In this document: in pieces, positions 15,994-23,482 of the stretch
Layout of the letters: each line of letters opens with the position of its first letter
Position numbering within the stretch: the first letter of the stretch is position 1
Origin: Acidobacteriota bacterium
Lineage (GTDB): Bacteria > Acidobacteriota > Blastocatellia > Pyrinomonadales > Pyrinomonadaceae
DNA: 39,651 bases
Assembly: GCA_021323895.1 (NCBI GenBank)
Contig: JAJPKD010000270.1
Coordinates: 1 to 39,651 of the forward strand
Direction of reading: 5' to 3'
Position numbers and translations under genes: made by a program
Notes under the pieces: model-generated
What the model was told of the DNA's origin: nothing
Database searches by the model: none
Seen by the model: only the letters and a program-made list of their open reading frames with translations

Positions 15994-17088
15994 CTATTCG
16001 AATACCGGCTCGTTCGAAATCACTTCACCGTCGGGCTCGATAATCAACCGACGATCTCTCGTGATGTGCTCGCCTTCGATCGTGACTTCTTCTCCGCTCG
16101 GCATCTCAACCGGCAAATGATCCAGAAAGCGTTCGGCGTCGATGGCCGACATGCATCCCGTGCCGGCCGCGGTGATAGCCTGCCGGTAAACTGAATCCTG
16201 CACATCGCCGCAGGCAAACACGCCGGGAATGTTCGTCGCTGTCGAATGGCCGTTGGTGAGAATGTAACCGACCGGATCCATGTCGAGCTGCCCTTTGAAT
16301 AGTTCGGTATTCGGCTTGTGACCGATTGCGATGAAGACGCCTTCGACTTCCATCGCGCGTTCCTGGCCATTGTTGGTATCGCGCAAGCGCACCGCGTTCA
16401 CACCATCTGCCTGCGTGCCCAGAATTTCGACCAGTTCTGTGTTCCAGAGAAACTCGATCTTCTCGTTGCGCAAGGCTTTCTCTTGCATGATTTTCGACGC
16501 TCGTAATTTGTCGCGCCGATGGGCCACGTAAACTTTCGCCGCGTAACGCGTCAGAAAGGTCGCTTCCTCCATCGCGGTATCGCCACCGCCCACGACGAGC
16601 AAGCGCTTGTTGCGAAATGCCGGCAGCGGTCCATCGCAGGTTGCGCAAGCGGAAACGCCGTTGCCTCCGAAGCCGTGTGGAGTTTTGGCTTCGCCCGGAA
16701 TGCCAAGCCACTTAGCTGATGCGCCGGAAGCGATGATCAGCGTTTCGGCTTTGACGACATGATTCTCGGTGTAAAGCGTGAACGGCCGCTGATGGAGATC
16801 GACCTTGGTGATCCACGCTTCGAGGAATTCAGTTCCGAAACGTTCCGCCTGCTTGCGAAACTCGGCCATCAATTCGGGACCTTCTATGCCTTTTGCAAAG
16901 CCCGGATAATTTTCCACGTCGGTGGTAATCATCAATTGCCCGCCGGGCGTCGTCTGGCGCTCAGTGTCGGCCGGCGCGTCAATTAGTAAAGGGCTAAGAT
17001 TGGCGCGGGCCGTGTAAATCGCGGCGGTTAATCCGGCGGGTCCGGATCCGATAATAACTACCTGTCGGCGAATCTCTTCTGTGGGCAA
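15994..17088 (-). CDS. trxB: Thioredoxin reductase
   Basis: FAD enzyme that passes electrons from NADPH to thioredoxin. FAD-binding GSGPAG is at 14-19, the redox-active pair is in CATC (Cys148, Cys151), the NADPH motif GGGDTAMEEA starts at 167, and the C-terminal FAD motif is GVFACGDVQDSVYRQAITAAGTG. At 364 aa it is about 40 residues longer than most TrxB; the extra tail (MPSGEEVTIEGEHITRD to the end) is charged and of unknown role. The start is TTG at 17088: AAGGAG (17095-17100) lies 6 bases upstream and the FAD-binding strand follows at the right distance. A family A palindrome lies just upstream, in the promoter region. Confidence 0.97.
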   Translation of the reverse strand: MPTEEIRRQVVIIGSGPAGLTAAIYTARANLSPLLIDAPADTERQTTPGGQLMITTDVENYPGFAKGIEGPELMAEFRKQAERFGTEFLEAWITKVDLHQRPFTLYTENHVVKAETLIIASGASAKWLGIPGEAKTPHGFGGNGVSACATCDGPLPAFRNKRLLVVGGGDTAMEEATFLTRYAAKVYVAHRRDKLRASKIMQEKALRNEKIEFLWNTELVEILGTQADGVNAVRLRDTNNGQERAMEVEGVFIAIGHKPNTELFKGQLDMDPVGYILTNGHSTATNIPGVFACGDVQDSVYRQAITAAGTGCMSAIDAERFLDHLPVEMPSGEEVTIEGEHITRDRRLIIEPDGEVISNEPVFE

Positions 17089-17105
17089 TGTGGTCTCCTT
17101 ATGAA

Positions 17106-17191
17106 GTCAGAACCGGGGAGCGGTAGCGACCGGATCAATAAAATGCTTGAGTTGATTTTGACCCGCTCACTACCGTTGGCGGTTCTGTAAC
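17106..17191. repeat. palindromic element, family A, copy 3 (upstream of trxB)
   Basis: The left arm (17106-17137, GTCAGAACCGGGGAGCGGTA at its start) and the right arm (about 17158-17191, ending GGCGGTTCTGTAAC) are imperfect inverses. It lies in the trxB/3-hydroxyacyl-CoA dehydrogenase divergent gap, 6 bases beyond the trxB Shine-Dalgarno. It matches 12450-12535 closely in the left arm. Confidence 0.82.
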
Positions 17192-17336
17192 AACGCACGG
17201 GAAAATCTGTTGGCGTTTTCGTTGGCGCGTATAGTATAAATAATGCTGTACAAGTTAGTCGAACCAGGCAGGCCCCAGCCCCAACGTGGTCGAAACCTGA
17301 TCCACCTTTCGAGGTTGCCACGATTTAGGGAAGACG

Positions 17337-18260
17337 TTGATTACGAACTCGGACGGAACCGACAGGAATATCGCTCGCCCTATTCGGCGGATCGGTGTGC
17401 TCGGCGCGGGCACGCTGGGCCACGGCATCGCCCAGGTCGCGGCGGTAGCTGGTTATAACGTGGTGCTGCGCGACGTCAATGAAGAAGTGGTTTCGCGCGG
17501 GCGACAATCCATCGAACGAAACCTCGCCAAAGGCGTTCAACTCGGGAAAGTAACTGAAGGCGATCGAGATCAAACTCTCTCGCGAATCCGCACGACAACT
17601 CGGCTGGAAGAAATAGCAGACTGCGATCTAATCATCGAAGCGGCGCCTGAAAATCTCGATTTGAAACAGAGTCTTCTGCGCGAATGTGAATCGCTGACGA
17701 ACTCTGATTGCATCTTCGCATCGAACACTTCGTCCCTGTCGATTACCGAAATTGCCAAAGCGGCGATCCGGCCAGCGAACGTCGTCGGGATGCACTTCTT
17801 TAATCCGGTGCATCTGATGCGACTGGTTGAGATCGTCGTCGGTGAGCAAACTGATCAATCAACGACCGAAACCGTGCGCGCCGTGGCGCTGCAAATGAAG
17901 AAAGAACCGATCGTCGTACGCGATGTGCCGGGCTTTGCTTCGAGCCGCCTGGGGGTCACGCTGGGACTCGAAGCGATGCGCATGGTCGAACAGGGTGTCG
18001 CCAGCGCACGCGATATCGACACGGCAATGGAACTCGGTTATAACCATCCCATGGGCCCGCTGCGCTTGACGGATTTGGTCGGGCTCGATGTGCGGCTTAG
18101 CATTGCCGAGTACCTGCATCAGAAGCTGGGCTCGGAGACATTTCGGCCGCCGGAAATTCTGCGGCGGATGGTTCGCGAAGGAAAATTAGGCAAGAAATCC
18201 GGTGAAGGATTTTATCGCTGGAATGATCAAGAAAAGGCCCAAAAGGCATATACTACTTAG
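17337..18260 (+). CDS. 3-hydroxyacyl-CoA (3-hydroxybutyryl-CoA) dehydrogenase
   Basis: NAD-dependent oxidation of 3-hydroxyacyl-CoA in beta-oxidation, or the reverse step in butyrate/PHB metabolism. 307 aa. Rossmann motif GVLGAGTLGHGIAQ starts at 20; the NAD-binding Asp/Asn region RDVNEE is at 45-50; catalytic His153 is in GMHFFNPVH, and the dyad Glu is probably in LVEIV. The C-terminal domain carries DRDVPGF-like RDVPGFASSRLG and GYNHPMGPLRLTDLVGLD. Read with a TTG start at 17337, preceded by AGGGAAG; no ATG lies near the expected N terminus. It is followed by a PilZ gene and then an enoyl-CoA hydratase, whose product is its substrate. Confidence 0.95.
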   Translation: MITNSDGTDRNIARPIRRIGVLGAGTLGHGIAQVAAVAGYNVVLRDVNEEVVSRGRQSIERNLAKGVQLGKVTEGDRDQTLSRIRTTTRLEEIADCDLIIEAAPENLDLKQSLLRECESLTNSDCIFASNTSSLSITEIAKAAIRPANVVGMHFFNPVHLMRLVEIVVGEQTDQSTTETVRAVALQMKKEPIVVRDVPGFASSRLGVTLGLEAMRMVEQGVASARDIDTAMELGYNHPMGPLRLTDLVGLDVRLSIAEYLHQKLGSETFRPPEILRRMVREGKLGKKSGEGFYRWNDQEKAQKAYTT

Positions 18261-18292
18261 CCGGTGAGGTAACATCGCCGGGCAAAGAGATC

Positions 18293-18676
18293 GTGACAAC
18301 CGCTGTGAGCACTCCTTATCAAAACGAAGAAAGACGCTTTGCGCTCCGCATGGCCTTGCGTTTGCCGGTCGTTGTGTCCGGCCGATCAGATGACGGCGCA
18401 GCGTGGAGCGAACCAACCGAAACGGACGACATCTCGACCTCGGGCGCGCTCTTTCATCTGAATCAAAAGGTCAGTATCGGCGAGAAGCTCTACATCCGCG
18501 CGCATCGTCCCGATGGATCACCCACGGAAGCGACCGCTACGGTTGTGCGTCTTTCGCCGGCGATTTACGGCACGGCACGCGTCGGCGTGCAGATCGCCGA
18601 ACCTGCCGAGAATTGGACTCGCCTGTTCGTATCCTGGGTCGCGGATGAACAAGCCGCGGCGCCGGGTGAATCGTAA
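18293..18676 (+). CDS. PilZ-domain protein
   Basis: 127-aa single-domain PilZ protein, a candidate c-di-GMP receptor. The first motif is the Arg-rich RRFALRMALRLPV (RxxxR spacing at about 14-22). The second is DDISTSGALFHL, matching D/N-x-S-x-x-G. The remaining beta strands (EKLYIRAHRPDGS, ATATVVRLSP, YGTARVGVQIAEP) fit the barrel. Starts at GTG 18293 with AAAGAGA upstream; a second GTG at 18305 is possible. The short gap of 32 bases to the dehydrogenase suggests co-transcription. PilZ proteins of this kind often adjust motility, pili or polysaccharide output; no target is indicated here. Confidence 0.87.
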   Translation: MTTAVSTPYQNEERRFALRMALRLPVVVSGRSDDGAAWSEPTETDDISTSGALFHLNQKVSIGEKLYIRAHRPDGSPTEATATVVRLSPAIYGTARVGVQIAEPAENWTRLFVSWVADEQAAAPGES

Positions 18677-18696
18677 GTTCCGCGCGAAACCCGATC

Positions 18697-18766
18697 AGCC
18701 ACAGATAAACACAGATTGTCGTAGATAGCTCTTCTGATCTGCGTAAATCCGCGTTCATCTGTGGCT
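18697..18766. repeat. palindromic repeat, family D, copy 1 (CACAGAT type)
   Basis: The left arm (AGCCACAGATAAACACAGAT, 18697-18716) and the right arm (18737-18766) form an imperfect inverted repeat. It lies between the PilZ and enoyl-CoA hydratase genes. The same sequence type recurs at 19821-19882. Confidence 0.9.
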
Positions 18767-18826
18767 AGCTTTTTGTTTGTCGGTTGTGGTTAACTCTCAG
18801 CAAATTTCATAAGTGGAGCAAACTAA

Positions 18827-19612
18827 GTGACGAAATCATACGAGACCATTCTGGTTGAACGGCGCGGAGCCGTCGCCATTGTTACGATCAACCGTCCTGA
18901 AAAACGCAACGCGCTCAACATTCAAACGCGCAGCGAAGGGGCCGCGGCTTTGGACGAGTTGAGCGCCGACGATTCAGTACGCGTGGTGGTTTTGACCGGA
19001 GCCGGCGACAAGGCTTTCATCGCCGGCGCCGATATCGCTGAGTTTGCCGAGCGCACCGCGATTGAGCAGCGCGCAGTCATGCTCGATCGTTCGCTGTTCA
19101 ATGCGATCGATTCGTTTCCGAAACCGATCATCGCAATGGTGAATGGATATTGTTTAGGTGGCGGCTGCGAGGTGGCGCTCGCTTGCGACATTCGGATTGC
19201 CAGTGAAAAGGCTTCGTTCGGCCAACCAGAAATCAATCTGGGAATCATCCCGGGCGGCGGCGGCACGCAGCGTTTGACGCGCTTGGTTGGCGAAGGCAAA
19301 TCGATGGAGATGATCCTGACCGGCGAGATCATCGACGCGCAGACTGCGGTTGCGATTGGTCTGGCGAATCACGTCGTGCCGGCTGATCAGCTTGAAGCGA
19401 AGACGATGGAAATCGCGAACCGCATCGCTGAGAAGAGTCCGGTCGCGCTGCGTCTGGCGAAGGAAGCAGTGAAGCTTGCGTCACGGTCCAATCTCGATGA
19501 AGGTCTGCGGCGCGAAGTCGATCTCTTCGCGCTGGTCTTCTCGAGCGAGGACAAAGACGAGGGCGTGAAGGCGTTTCTCGAAAAACGCAAACCGGAATTC
19601 AAAGGAAGATAA
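18827..19612 (+). CDS. Enoyl-CoA hydratase/isomerase (crotonase)
   Basis: Hydrates trans-2-enoyl-CoA to 3-hydroxyacyl-CoA. 261 aa, standard length. Oxyanion-hole and catalytic regions are intact: AFIAGADIAEF (from 64), GYCLGGGCEVALACDIRIAS with Glu115, and GQPEINLGIIPGGGGTQRL with Glu135. The two Glu are 20 residues apart, as in rat mitochondrial hydratase (E144/E164), which supports true hydratase activity. Starts at GTG 18827, which gives the normal N terminus. With the upstream 3-hydroxyacyl-CoA dehydrogenase it would perform two successive beta-oxidation steps. The thiolase and acyl-CoA dehydrogenase are not in the window. Confidence 0.96.
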   Translation: MTKSYETILVERRGAVAIVTINRPEKRNALNIQTRSEGAAALDELSADDSVRVVVLTGAGDKAFIAGADIAEFAERTAIEQRAVMLDRSLFNAIDSFPKPIIAMVNGYCLGGGCEVALACDIRIASEKASFGQPEINLGIIPGGGGTQRLTRLVGEGKSMEMILTGEIIDAQTAVAIGLANHVVPADQLEAKTMEIANRIAEKSPVALRLAKEAVKLASRSNLDEGLRREVDLFALVFSSEDKDEGVKAFLEKRKPEFKGR

Positions 19613-19645
19613 CGGAAAGCGGCGTCCTTGCCCGCATCACTGTCG

Positions 19646-19852
19646 ATGATGAGCGAGTTGGAACTTGAAAGGTGGTCGGTGATCAGCGAACGCGGCTGCG
19701 AAGCCAGCGGTCTGTCTCATGAAGAGGCTCGTCGTCTGGTGCACAGACTTGGCGGCGAAGGCCGCCACGGCTTGTGCATCATCACGGATGAAGCGGCGAG
19801 CCGATTGAATGCTACGTCCAAACCACGGATGAACGCGGATGGACACAGATAA
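19646..19852 (+). CDS. Small hypothetical protein with a repeat-derived C terminus
   Basis: About 68 aa from the ATG at 19646 (a second ATG follows immediately; an upstream TTG at 19628 is less likely). The core SELELERWSVISERGCEASG, then LSHEEARRLVHRLGGEG and LCIITDEAASRL looks like a real compact protein. It has two Cys and a helix-strand pattern, and I have a vague impression of similar small hypothetical proteins in related genomes. I assign no domain or function. The last 12 or so residues (from TSKPRMNADGHR) and the stop codon are encoded by the left arm of a family D palindrome, so the original C terminus was probably replaced by the repeat. It follows the enoyl-CoA hydratase by 33 bases. 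Confidence 0.55.
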   Translation: MMSELELERWSVISERGCEASGLSHEEARRLVHRLGGEGRHGLCIITDEAASRLNATSKPRMNADGHR

Positions 19853-19882
19853 CGACATTTCTATCTCTGCTCATCTGTGGTT
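19821..19882. repeat. palindromic repeat, family D, copy 2 (CACAGAT type)
   Basis: The left arm 19821-19850 (starts AACCACGGATGAACGCGGAT) and right arm 19863-19882 (ATCTCTGCTCATCTGTGGTT) are imperfect inverses. It spans the convergent gap, touching the end of the small ORF on one side and the quinone oxidoreductase stop on the other. Confidence 0.9.
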
Positions 19883-20871
19883 CAAATCGTCAGCACAACC
19901 TTTCCAAAAGTTTCATTTGACTCAATCCGTTCGTGAGCTGCGCGGACGTCTTGCATCGAGAACACCTTGTCGATGACCGGACGCACTACTCCGGTTGCTA
20001 ACAGAGGCACAACCTGTTCGGCGAACAGACGCGTTGCCGTAGCTTTCTCTTCTGCTGAACGCGTGCGCAACGACGTTCCCATAATCTTCAGACGCTTGCC
20101 CATGACGATTCGATAATCGAGTTCCGCCTTTGACCCGCTGGTGGTACCCACGAAGATCAGGCGTCCCTTTGTTGCCAACGATTCCAGATTTGCTTGCAGA
20201 TAGGCGGAGCCAACCAGATCGAGAATGACGTTGACGCCGTTGCCGCCGGTCCACTCCTTCACCGCTTCCACGATCTTCATCGGCTCGCTGCCCACCACAC
20301 ATGACGCGGTGAGCACAAATTCTTTTGCGCGTTCGAGCTTGTCAGCGGTGCGAGACGTTCCGTAAGCGAATGCACCCGCGGCTTTCACTAATTGAATCGC
20401 TGCCGTCCCAACGCCTGAGCCGGCCGCGTGAATCAGGACGCTTTCACCGAGCGTCAAGCCGCATTGAGTGAATAGGGCGTCGTGCGCGGTCATGAAAACT
20501 TCCGGCACTGCGGCGGCTTCACTCCAACTAAGATTGTCGGGAATGCGCGCGAAATGATTCTCAGGCACGGTGACGAACTCAGCTTGTCCGCCACCGCCGA
20601 TAATTCCGAAAACCCGATCGCCGATTTTCCAGATGCGGACGTCTTCGCCGATCGATTCAACTTCACCGGCGAACTCCAGCCCCGGAATTTCCTGTGGATA
20701 TCCCGGCGGTGCGGGATAGCGCCCGAGTCTTTGCAGAATGTCGGCGCGATTCAATCCCGCAGCGCGCACGCGCACGCGAACGCCATCCGCAGTCGGCTTC
20801 GGAGCGTCGGGAACATCGCGGACTTCAAGACCTTCGACACCGCCGAAGGATGTGATGGTTACGGCTTTCAT
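19882..20871 (-). CDS. NAD(P)H:quinone oxidoreductase, zinc-independent MDR family
   Basis: Medium-chain dehydrogenase/reductase of the quinone-oxidoreductase (QOR/PIG3-like) branch, 329 aa. The N-terminal GroES-like domain shows GLNRADILQRLGRYPAPPGY, characteristic of the PIG3-type group. The NADPH-binding motif is HAAGSGVGTAAIQLVKAAGA. The catalytic and structural zinc ligands of alcohol dehydrogenases are absent, as expected. It would reduce quinones or quinone-like electrophiles by one or two electrons. Start placed at the ATG at 20871; a TTG two codons upstream is also open. There is no clear Shine-Dalgarno. It lies 31 bases after the antitoxin-like ORF on the same strand and may share its transcript. 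Confidence 0.94.
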   Translation of the reverse strand: MKAVTITSFGGVEGLEVRDVPDAPKPTADGVRVRVRAAGLNRADILQRLGRYPAPPGYPQEIPGLEFAGEVESIGEDVRIWKIGDRVFGIIGGGGQAEFVTVPENHFARIPDNLSWSEAAAVPEVFMTAHDALFTQCGLTLGESVLIHAAGSGVGTAAIQLVKAAGAFAYGTSRTADKLERAKEFVLTASCVVGSEPMKIVEAVKEWTGGNGVNVILDLVGSAYLQANLESLATKGRLIFVGTTSGSKAELDYRIVMGKRLKIMGTSLRTRSAEEKATATRLFAEQVVPLLATGVVRPVIDKVFSMQDVRAAHERIESNETFGKVVLTI

Positions 20872-20901
20872 TGTCAAAGGGGGGGATGTGAGAACGGGGC
20901 G

Positions 20902-21099
20902 TCAAGCAATCTTCAGCAGCTTCTTGACTTCCTGTGTCGTGTAACGCTTCTTTCCGAAGTTTCGTGCCCGGGCTTCAAGCAGATCCAAATAGTCGATCAA
21001 ATCCTCCAACTCCTCGCGCAGCTCGGCGATCCTCTTAACCACATACTTCTGCTCACGTTTGAAGTTGCTCTTCTTGATATTTGCGCTATTCGTAGACAT
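20902..21099 (-). CDS. Small antitoxin-like protein paired with a RelE/ParE-type toxin
   Basis: 65 aa, strongly charged and mostly helical: a basic N terminus (IKKSNFKREQKYVVKR), then ELREELEDLIDYLDLLEARA and RYTTQEVKKLLKI. The second half follows the pattern of the toxin-binding tail of RelB/Phd-like antitoxins (Glu/Asp-Leu-rich helix, then a short linker and xxEVKKxL). No HTH, AbrB or ribbon-helix-helix domain is visible. It overlaps the toxin gene by 14 bases and lies after it, the reverse of most RelBE/ParDE pairs. The antitoxin role is inferred from position and pattern, not from a recognised family. Confidence 0.65.
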   Translation of the reverse strand: MSTNSANIKKSNFKREQKYVVKRIAELREELEDLIDYLDLLEARARNFGKKRYTTQEVKKLLKIA

Positions 21100-21340
21100 T
21101 TTTTCGATGCCCGACCTTCTGAATTACGATTGTATCACCTTCAACATCGAACAGTATCCGGTAGTCACCCATACGCAACCGATAGCCAAAATCTGAACCT
21201 CGTAGCTGTTTGATGTTCCCGACCAATCCATCTTCTAGACGAGCCACCTTGCGGATAATCTGAGTCGCGATCGTTCGTGGTAACGCTTGAAGGTTTTCGA
21301 CCGCCAGCGATGTGTATTCTACTTGGAAACGTTTCGTCAT
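21086..21340 (-). CDS. RelE/ParE-superfamily toxin
   Basis: 84-aa protein with the compact RelE/ParE fold pattern: FQVEYTSLAVENLQALP at the start, a helical hairpin (TIATQIIRKVARLED), then KQLRGSDFGYRLRMGDYRIL and DTIVIQKVGHRKNVYE. The RMGDYRILFDV strand pair and the C-terminal GHRKNVY are typical of RelE-type mRNA interferases; the basic His-Arg-Lys end would be the catalytic cluster. A ParE-type gyrase inhibitor cannot be excluded. Its ATG lies 3 bases after the transketolase stop, so it should be expressed from the transketolase transcript, and the downstream antitoxin-like ORF overlaps its end. Confidence 0.88.
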   Translation of the reverse strand: MTKRFQVEYTSLAVENLQALPRTIATQIIRKVARLEDGLVGNIKQLRGSDFGYRLRMGDYRILFDVEGDTIVIQKVGHRKNVYE

Positions 21341-21343
21341 CGA

Positions 21344-23395
21344 TTATCGTGTTAACAGAGTCCGTGCACGTTTCACCACATTCTCAACGTTGAATCCCAG
21401 GTTCTTCAGCGCCACATCGCCGGGCGCAGATGCGCCAAAGCGATCGAGACAAATCACGTCGCCTTTCGGTCCAACGTAGCGATCCCAACCCTGTCGCACG
21501 CCGGCTTCGATCGCGAGACGAGCAGTAATTGATGGCGGAAGTACTTCGTCGCGATAATCCTGCGGCTGCTCTTCGAACAATTCGATGCAGGGCATTGAGA
21601 CGACGCGGGTAGGGATGCCGTCAGCTTGTAGCTTCTCGCGCGCTTCCAACGCTAGCGAAACTTCGGAGCCGGTGGCGATCAGGATCAACTTGATCCCGTC
21701 GCTGCCGCTCGCGCTACTGACACCTTCAGCTTCAGCCAGGATGTATCCACCGCGGCGCAAGCCTTCCGCGGACGCAAAATTCTTCCTATCAATCAAAGGA
21801 ACTTTTTGTCTCGTCAACGCCAATGCGGTCGGCGCGTGACGACGCAAGATCGCCAAACGCCAGGCTTCGCGCACTTCGTGCACGTCGGCTGGGCGCACCA
21901 CGAACAGGTGCGGGATCGCGCGGAGCGCCGCCAGATGTTCAATCGGCTGATGCGTCGGGCCGTCTTCGCCGAGACCGACTGAATCGTGCGTGAACACGTA
22001 GAGGACCTGAACTTCCGACAGACACGCGAGGCGAATTGCCGGCCGCATGTAATCGGAAAACGTCATGAACGTGCCGCCGTAAGGAATCAGGCCGCCATTC
22101 AAAGCCATGCCCGTCATCGTCGAGCCCATCGCGTGTTCGCGCACGCCGAAGTGAATGATGCGGCCGTCGTAAGTGCCTGCTTCGAAGCTGCCGCCGTCTT
22201 TGATGTCCGTGTTATTCGACACGCCGAGATCGGCCGAGCCGCCAATCAGCATCGGCATGTGTGGCGCGAGCGCGTTGATGACTTTGCCGCTGGCGACGCG
22301 CGTGGCCATCGGTTCGGCATCGTCGAAGGATGGCAGATGCTTCTCCCAATCTTCCGGCAACTCGCCGCTCATCGTGCGGCGCCAGAGCTTGCCCAAGTCC
22401 GCGTGCTTCTCCTCATCCCGCGCCACCAAATCATCCCACTCTTTTTCGTCCTGCTCGCCGCGATCGATCGCTTTTCGGAAGTGCACCAGCGCTTCGTCGG
22501 GAATGTAGAACTGTTTGTCTTCGGGCCAGCCGAGGTGTTTCTTCGCTTCACGCACCGCATCCTCGCCCGGCGCGTCGCTGTGAGCTTTGCGCGTGCCGGC
22601 GGTCGTCATGCCGTACCCGATGATCGTCTTGACCGAAATCAATGACGGTTTGTCGCCAACGGACTGCGCGTCGCGAATTGCGGCTTCGATCGCGGCGAGA
22701 TCGTTTCCGTCTTCGACGGTCGAAGTGTGCCAGCCGTAAGCTTCGAAACGCTTCGGCACATTCTCGGAAAAAGCGAGATCCGTGAAACCTTCGATCGTCA
22801 CGCGATTGTCGTCGTAGAGATAAATCAGCTTGCCGAGTTTCAAATGGCCGGCGAGCGACGCAGCTTCCGACGCGACGCCCTCCATCAAGTCGCCATCGGA
22901 AACAATCGCGTAAATGTAATGGTCGATGAGCGAAAAGTCCGGTTTGTTGAATTTCGCGGCCAGATGCGCGGCGCCCATCGCCATGCCGACGCCGTTAGCG
23001 AAACCCTGGCCCAGCGGTCCCGTCGTGATCTCAACGCCCGGCGTCAAAACATTTTCCGGATGGCCGGGAGTCTTCGATCCCCACTGGCGAAAGTTCTTGA
23101 TCTCATCAAGCGACAGATCGTAGCCCGTCAGATGCAGTAGCCAATACAGCAGCATGCAACCGTGACCCGCCGACAACAGGAACCGATCGCGGTTTTCCCA
23201 CTTCGGATTGGGCGGGTTGTACCGCATGAATTTTGTCCAAAGCACATAGGCCATCGGCGCAGCGCCGAGCGGCAAGCCCGGATGACCCGAGTTTGCTTTC
23301 TGCACCGCATCGAGCGTCAACGCGCGAATCGTGTTGATGCAAAGTTGATCGAGTTTGGGGTTGGCGTTTGTGTCTTCCTGCATTCGTGCGCTCAT
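21344..23395 (-). CDS. tkt: Transketolase
   Basis: TPP enzyme that moves two-carbon units between sugar phosphates in the non-oxidative pentose phosphate pathway. 683 aa, full length. TPP-binding motif [31 protein letters not shown], the early [14 protein letters not shown] block, substrate-binding [12 protein letters not shown], and the pyrimidine-domain motif [20 protein letters not shown] with [16 protein letters not shown] are all intact. It lies in a minus-strand run after a PfkB kinase and an FGGY kinase, which would supply phosphorylated sugars. A RelE-type toxin gene follows 3 bases after its stop. Starts at the ATG at 23395; an ATG four codons later is a possible alternative. Confidence 0.98.
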   Translation of the reverse strand: MSARMQEDTNANPKLDQLCINTIRALTLDAVQKANSGHPGLPLGAAPMAYVLWTKFMRYNPPNPKWENRDRFLLSAGHGCMLLYWLLHLTGYDLSLDEIKNFRQWGSKTPGHPENVLTPGVEITTGPLGQGFANGVGMAMGAAHLAAKFNKPDFSLIDHYIYAIVSDGDLMEGVASEAASLAGHLKLGKLIYLYDDNRVTIEGFTDLAFSENVPKRFEAYGWHTSTVEDGNDLAAIEAAIRDAQSVGDKPSLISVKTIIGYGMTTAGTRKAHSDAPGEDAVREAKKHLGWPEDKQFYIPDEALVHFRKAIDRGEQDEKEWDDLVARDEEKHADLGKLWRRTMSGELPEDWEKHLPSFDDAEPMATRVASGKVINALAPHMPMLIGGSADLGVSNNTDIKDGGSFEAGTYDGRIIHFGVREHAMGSTMTGMALNGGLIPYGGTFMTFSDYMRPAIRLACLSEVQVLYVFTHDSVGLGEDGPTHQPIEHLAALRAIPHLFVVRPADVHEVREAWRLAILRRHAPTALALTRQKVPLIDRKNFASAEGLRRGGYILAEAEGVSSASGSDGIKLILIATGSEVSLALEAREKLQADGIPTRVVSMPCIELFEEQPQDYRDEVLPPSITARLAIEAGVRQGWDRYVGPKGDVICLDRFGASAPGDVALKNLGFNVENVVKRARTLLTR

Positions 23396-23404
23396 TGGTT
23401 CTTA

Positions 23405-23432
23405 GTTTCAGATTTCAAGTTTCAGGTTTCAA
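23405..23432. repeat. 4 x 7-bp tandem repeat (GTTTCAG/ATTTCAA type)
   Basis: Units GTTTCAG, ATTTCAA, GTTTCAG, GTTTCAA run without interruption in the gap between the FGGY kinase and transketolase genes, 10 bases upstream of the transketolase start on its transcript. It has the same 7-bp period as the repeats at 1566, 9727 and 11100. Confidence 0.88.
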
Positions 23433-23482
23433 GTTCGGCCATGCCGGAATGACCGGAGACCTTAAACTTTCTCGTGAAGCTT

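Noticed and set aside
20482-21213. A 243-codon plus-strand ORF opposite the quinone oxidoreductase and the toxin/antitoxin pair
   Set aside because: Antisense to three supported frames; composition typical of a reverse-strand shadow.
20902-21340. HigBA (toxin-first with XRE antitoxin)
   Set aside because: The order fits, but the downstream 65-aa ORF has no helix-turn-helix, so the HigA label is not supported.
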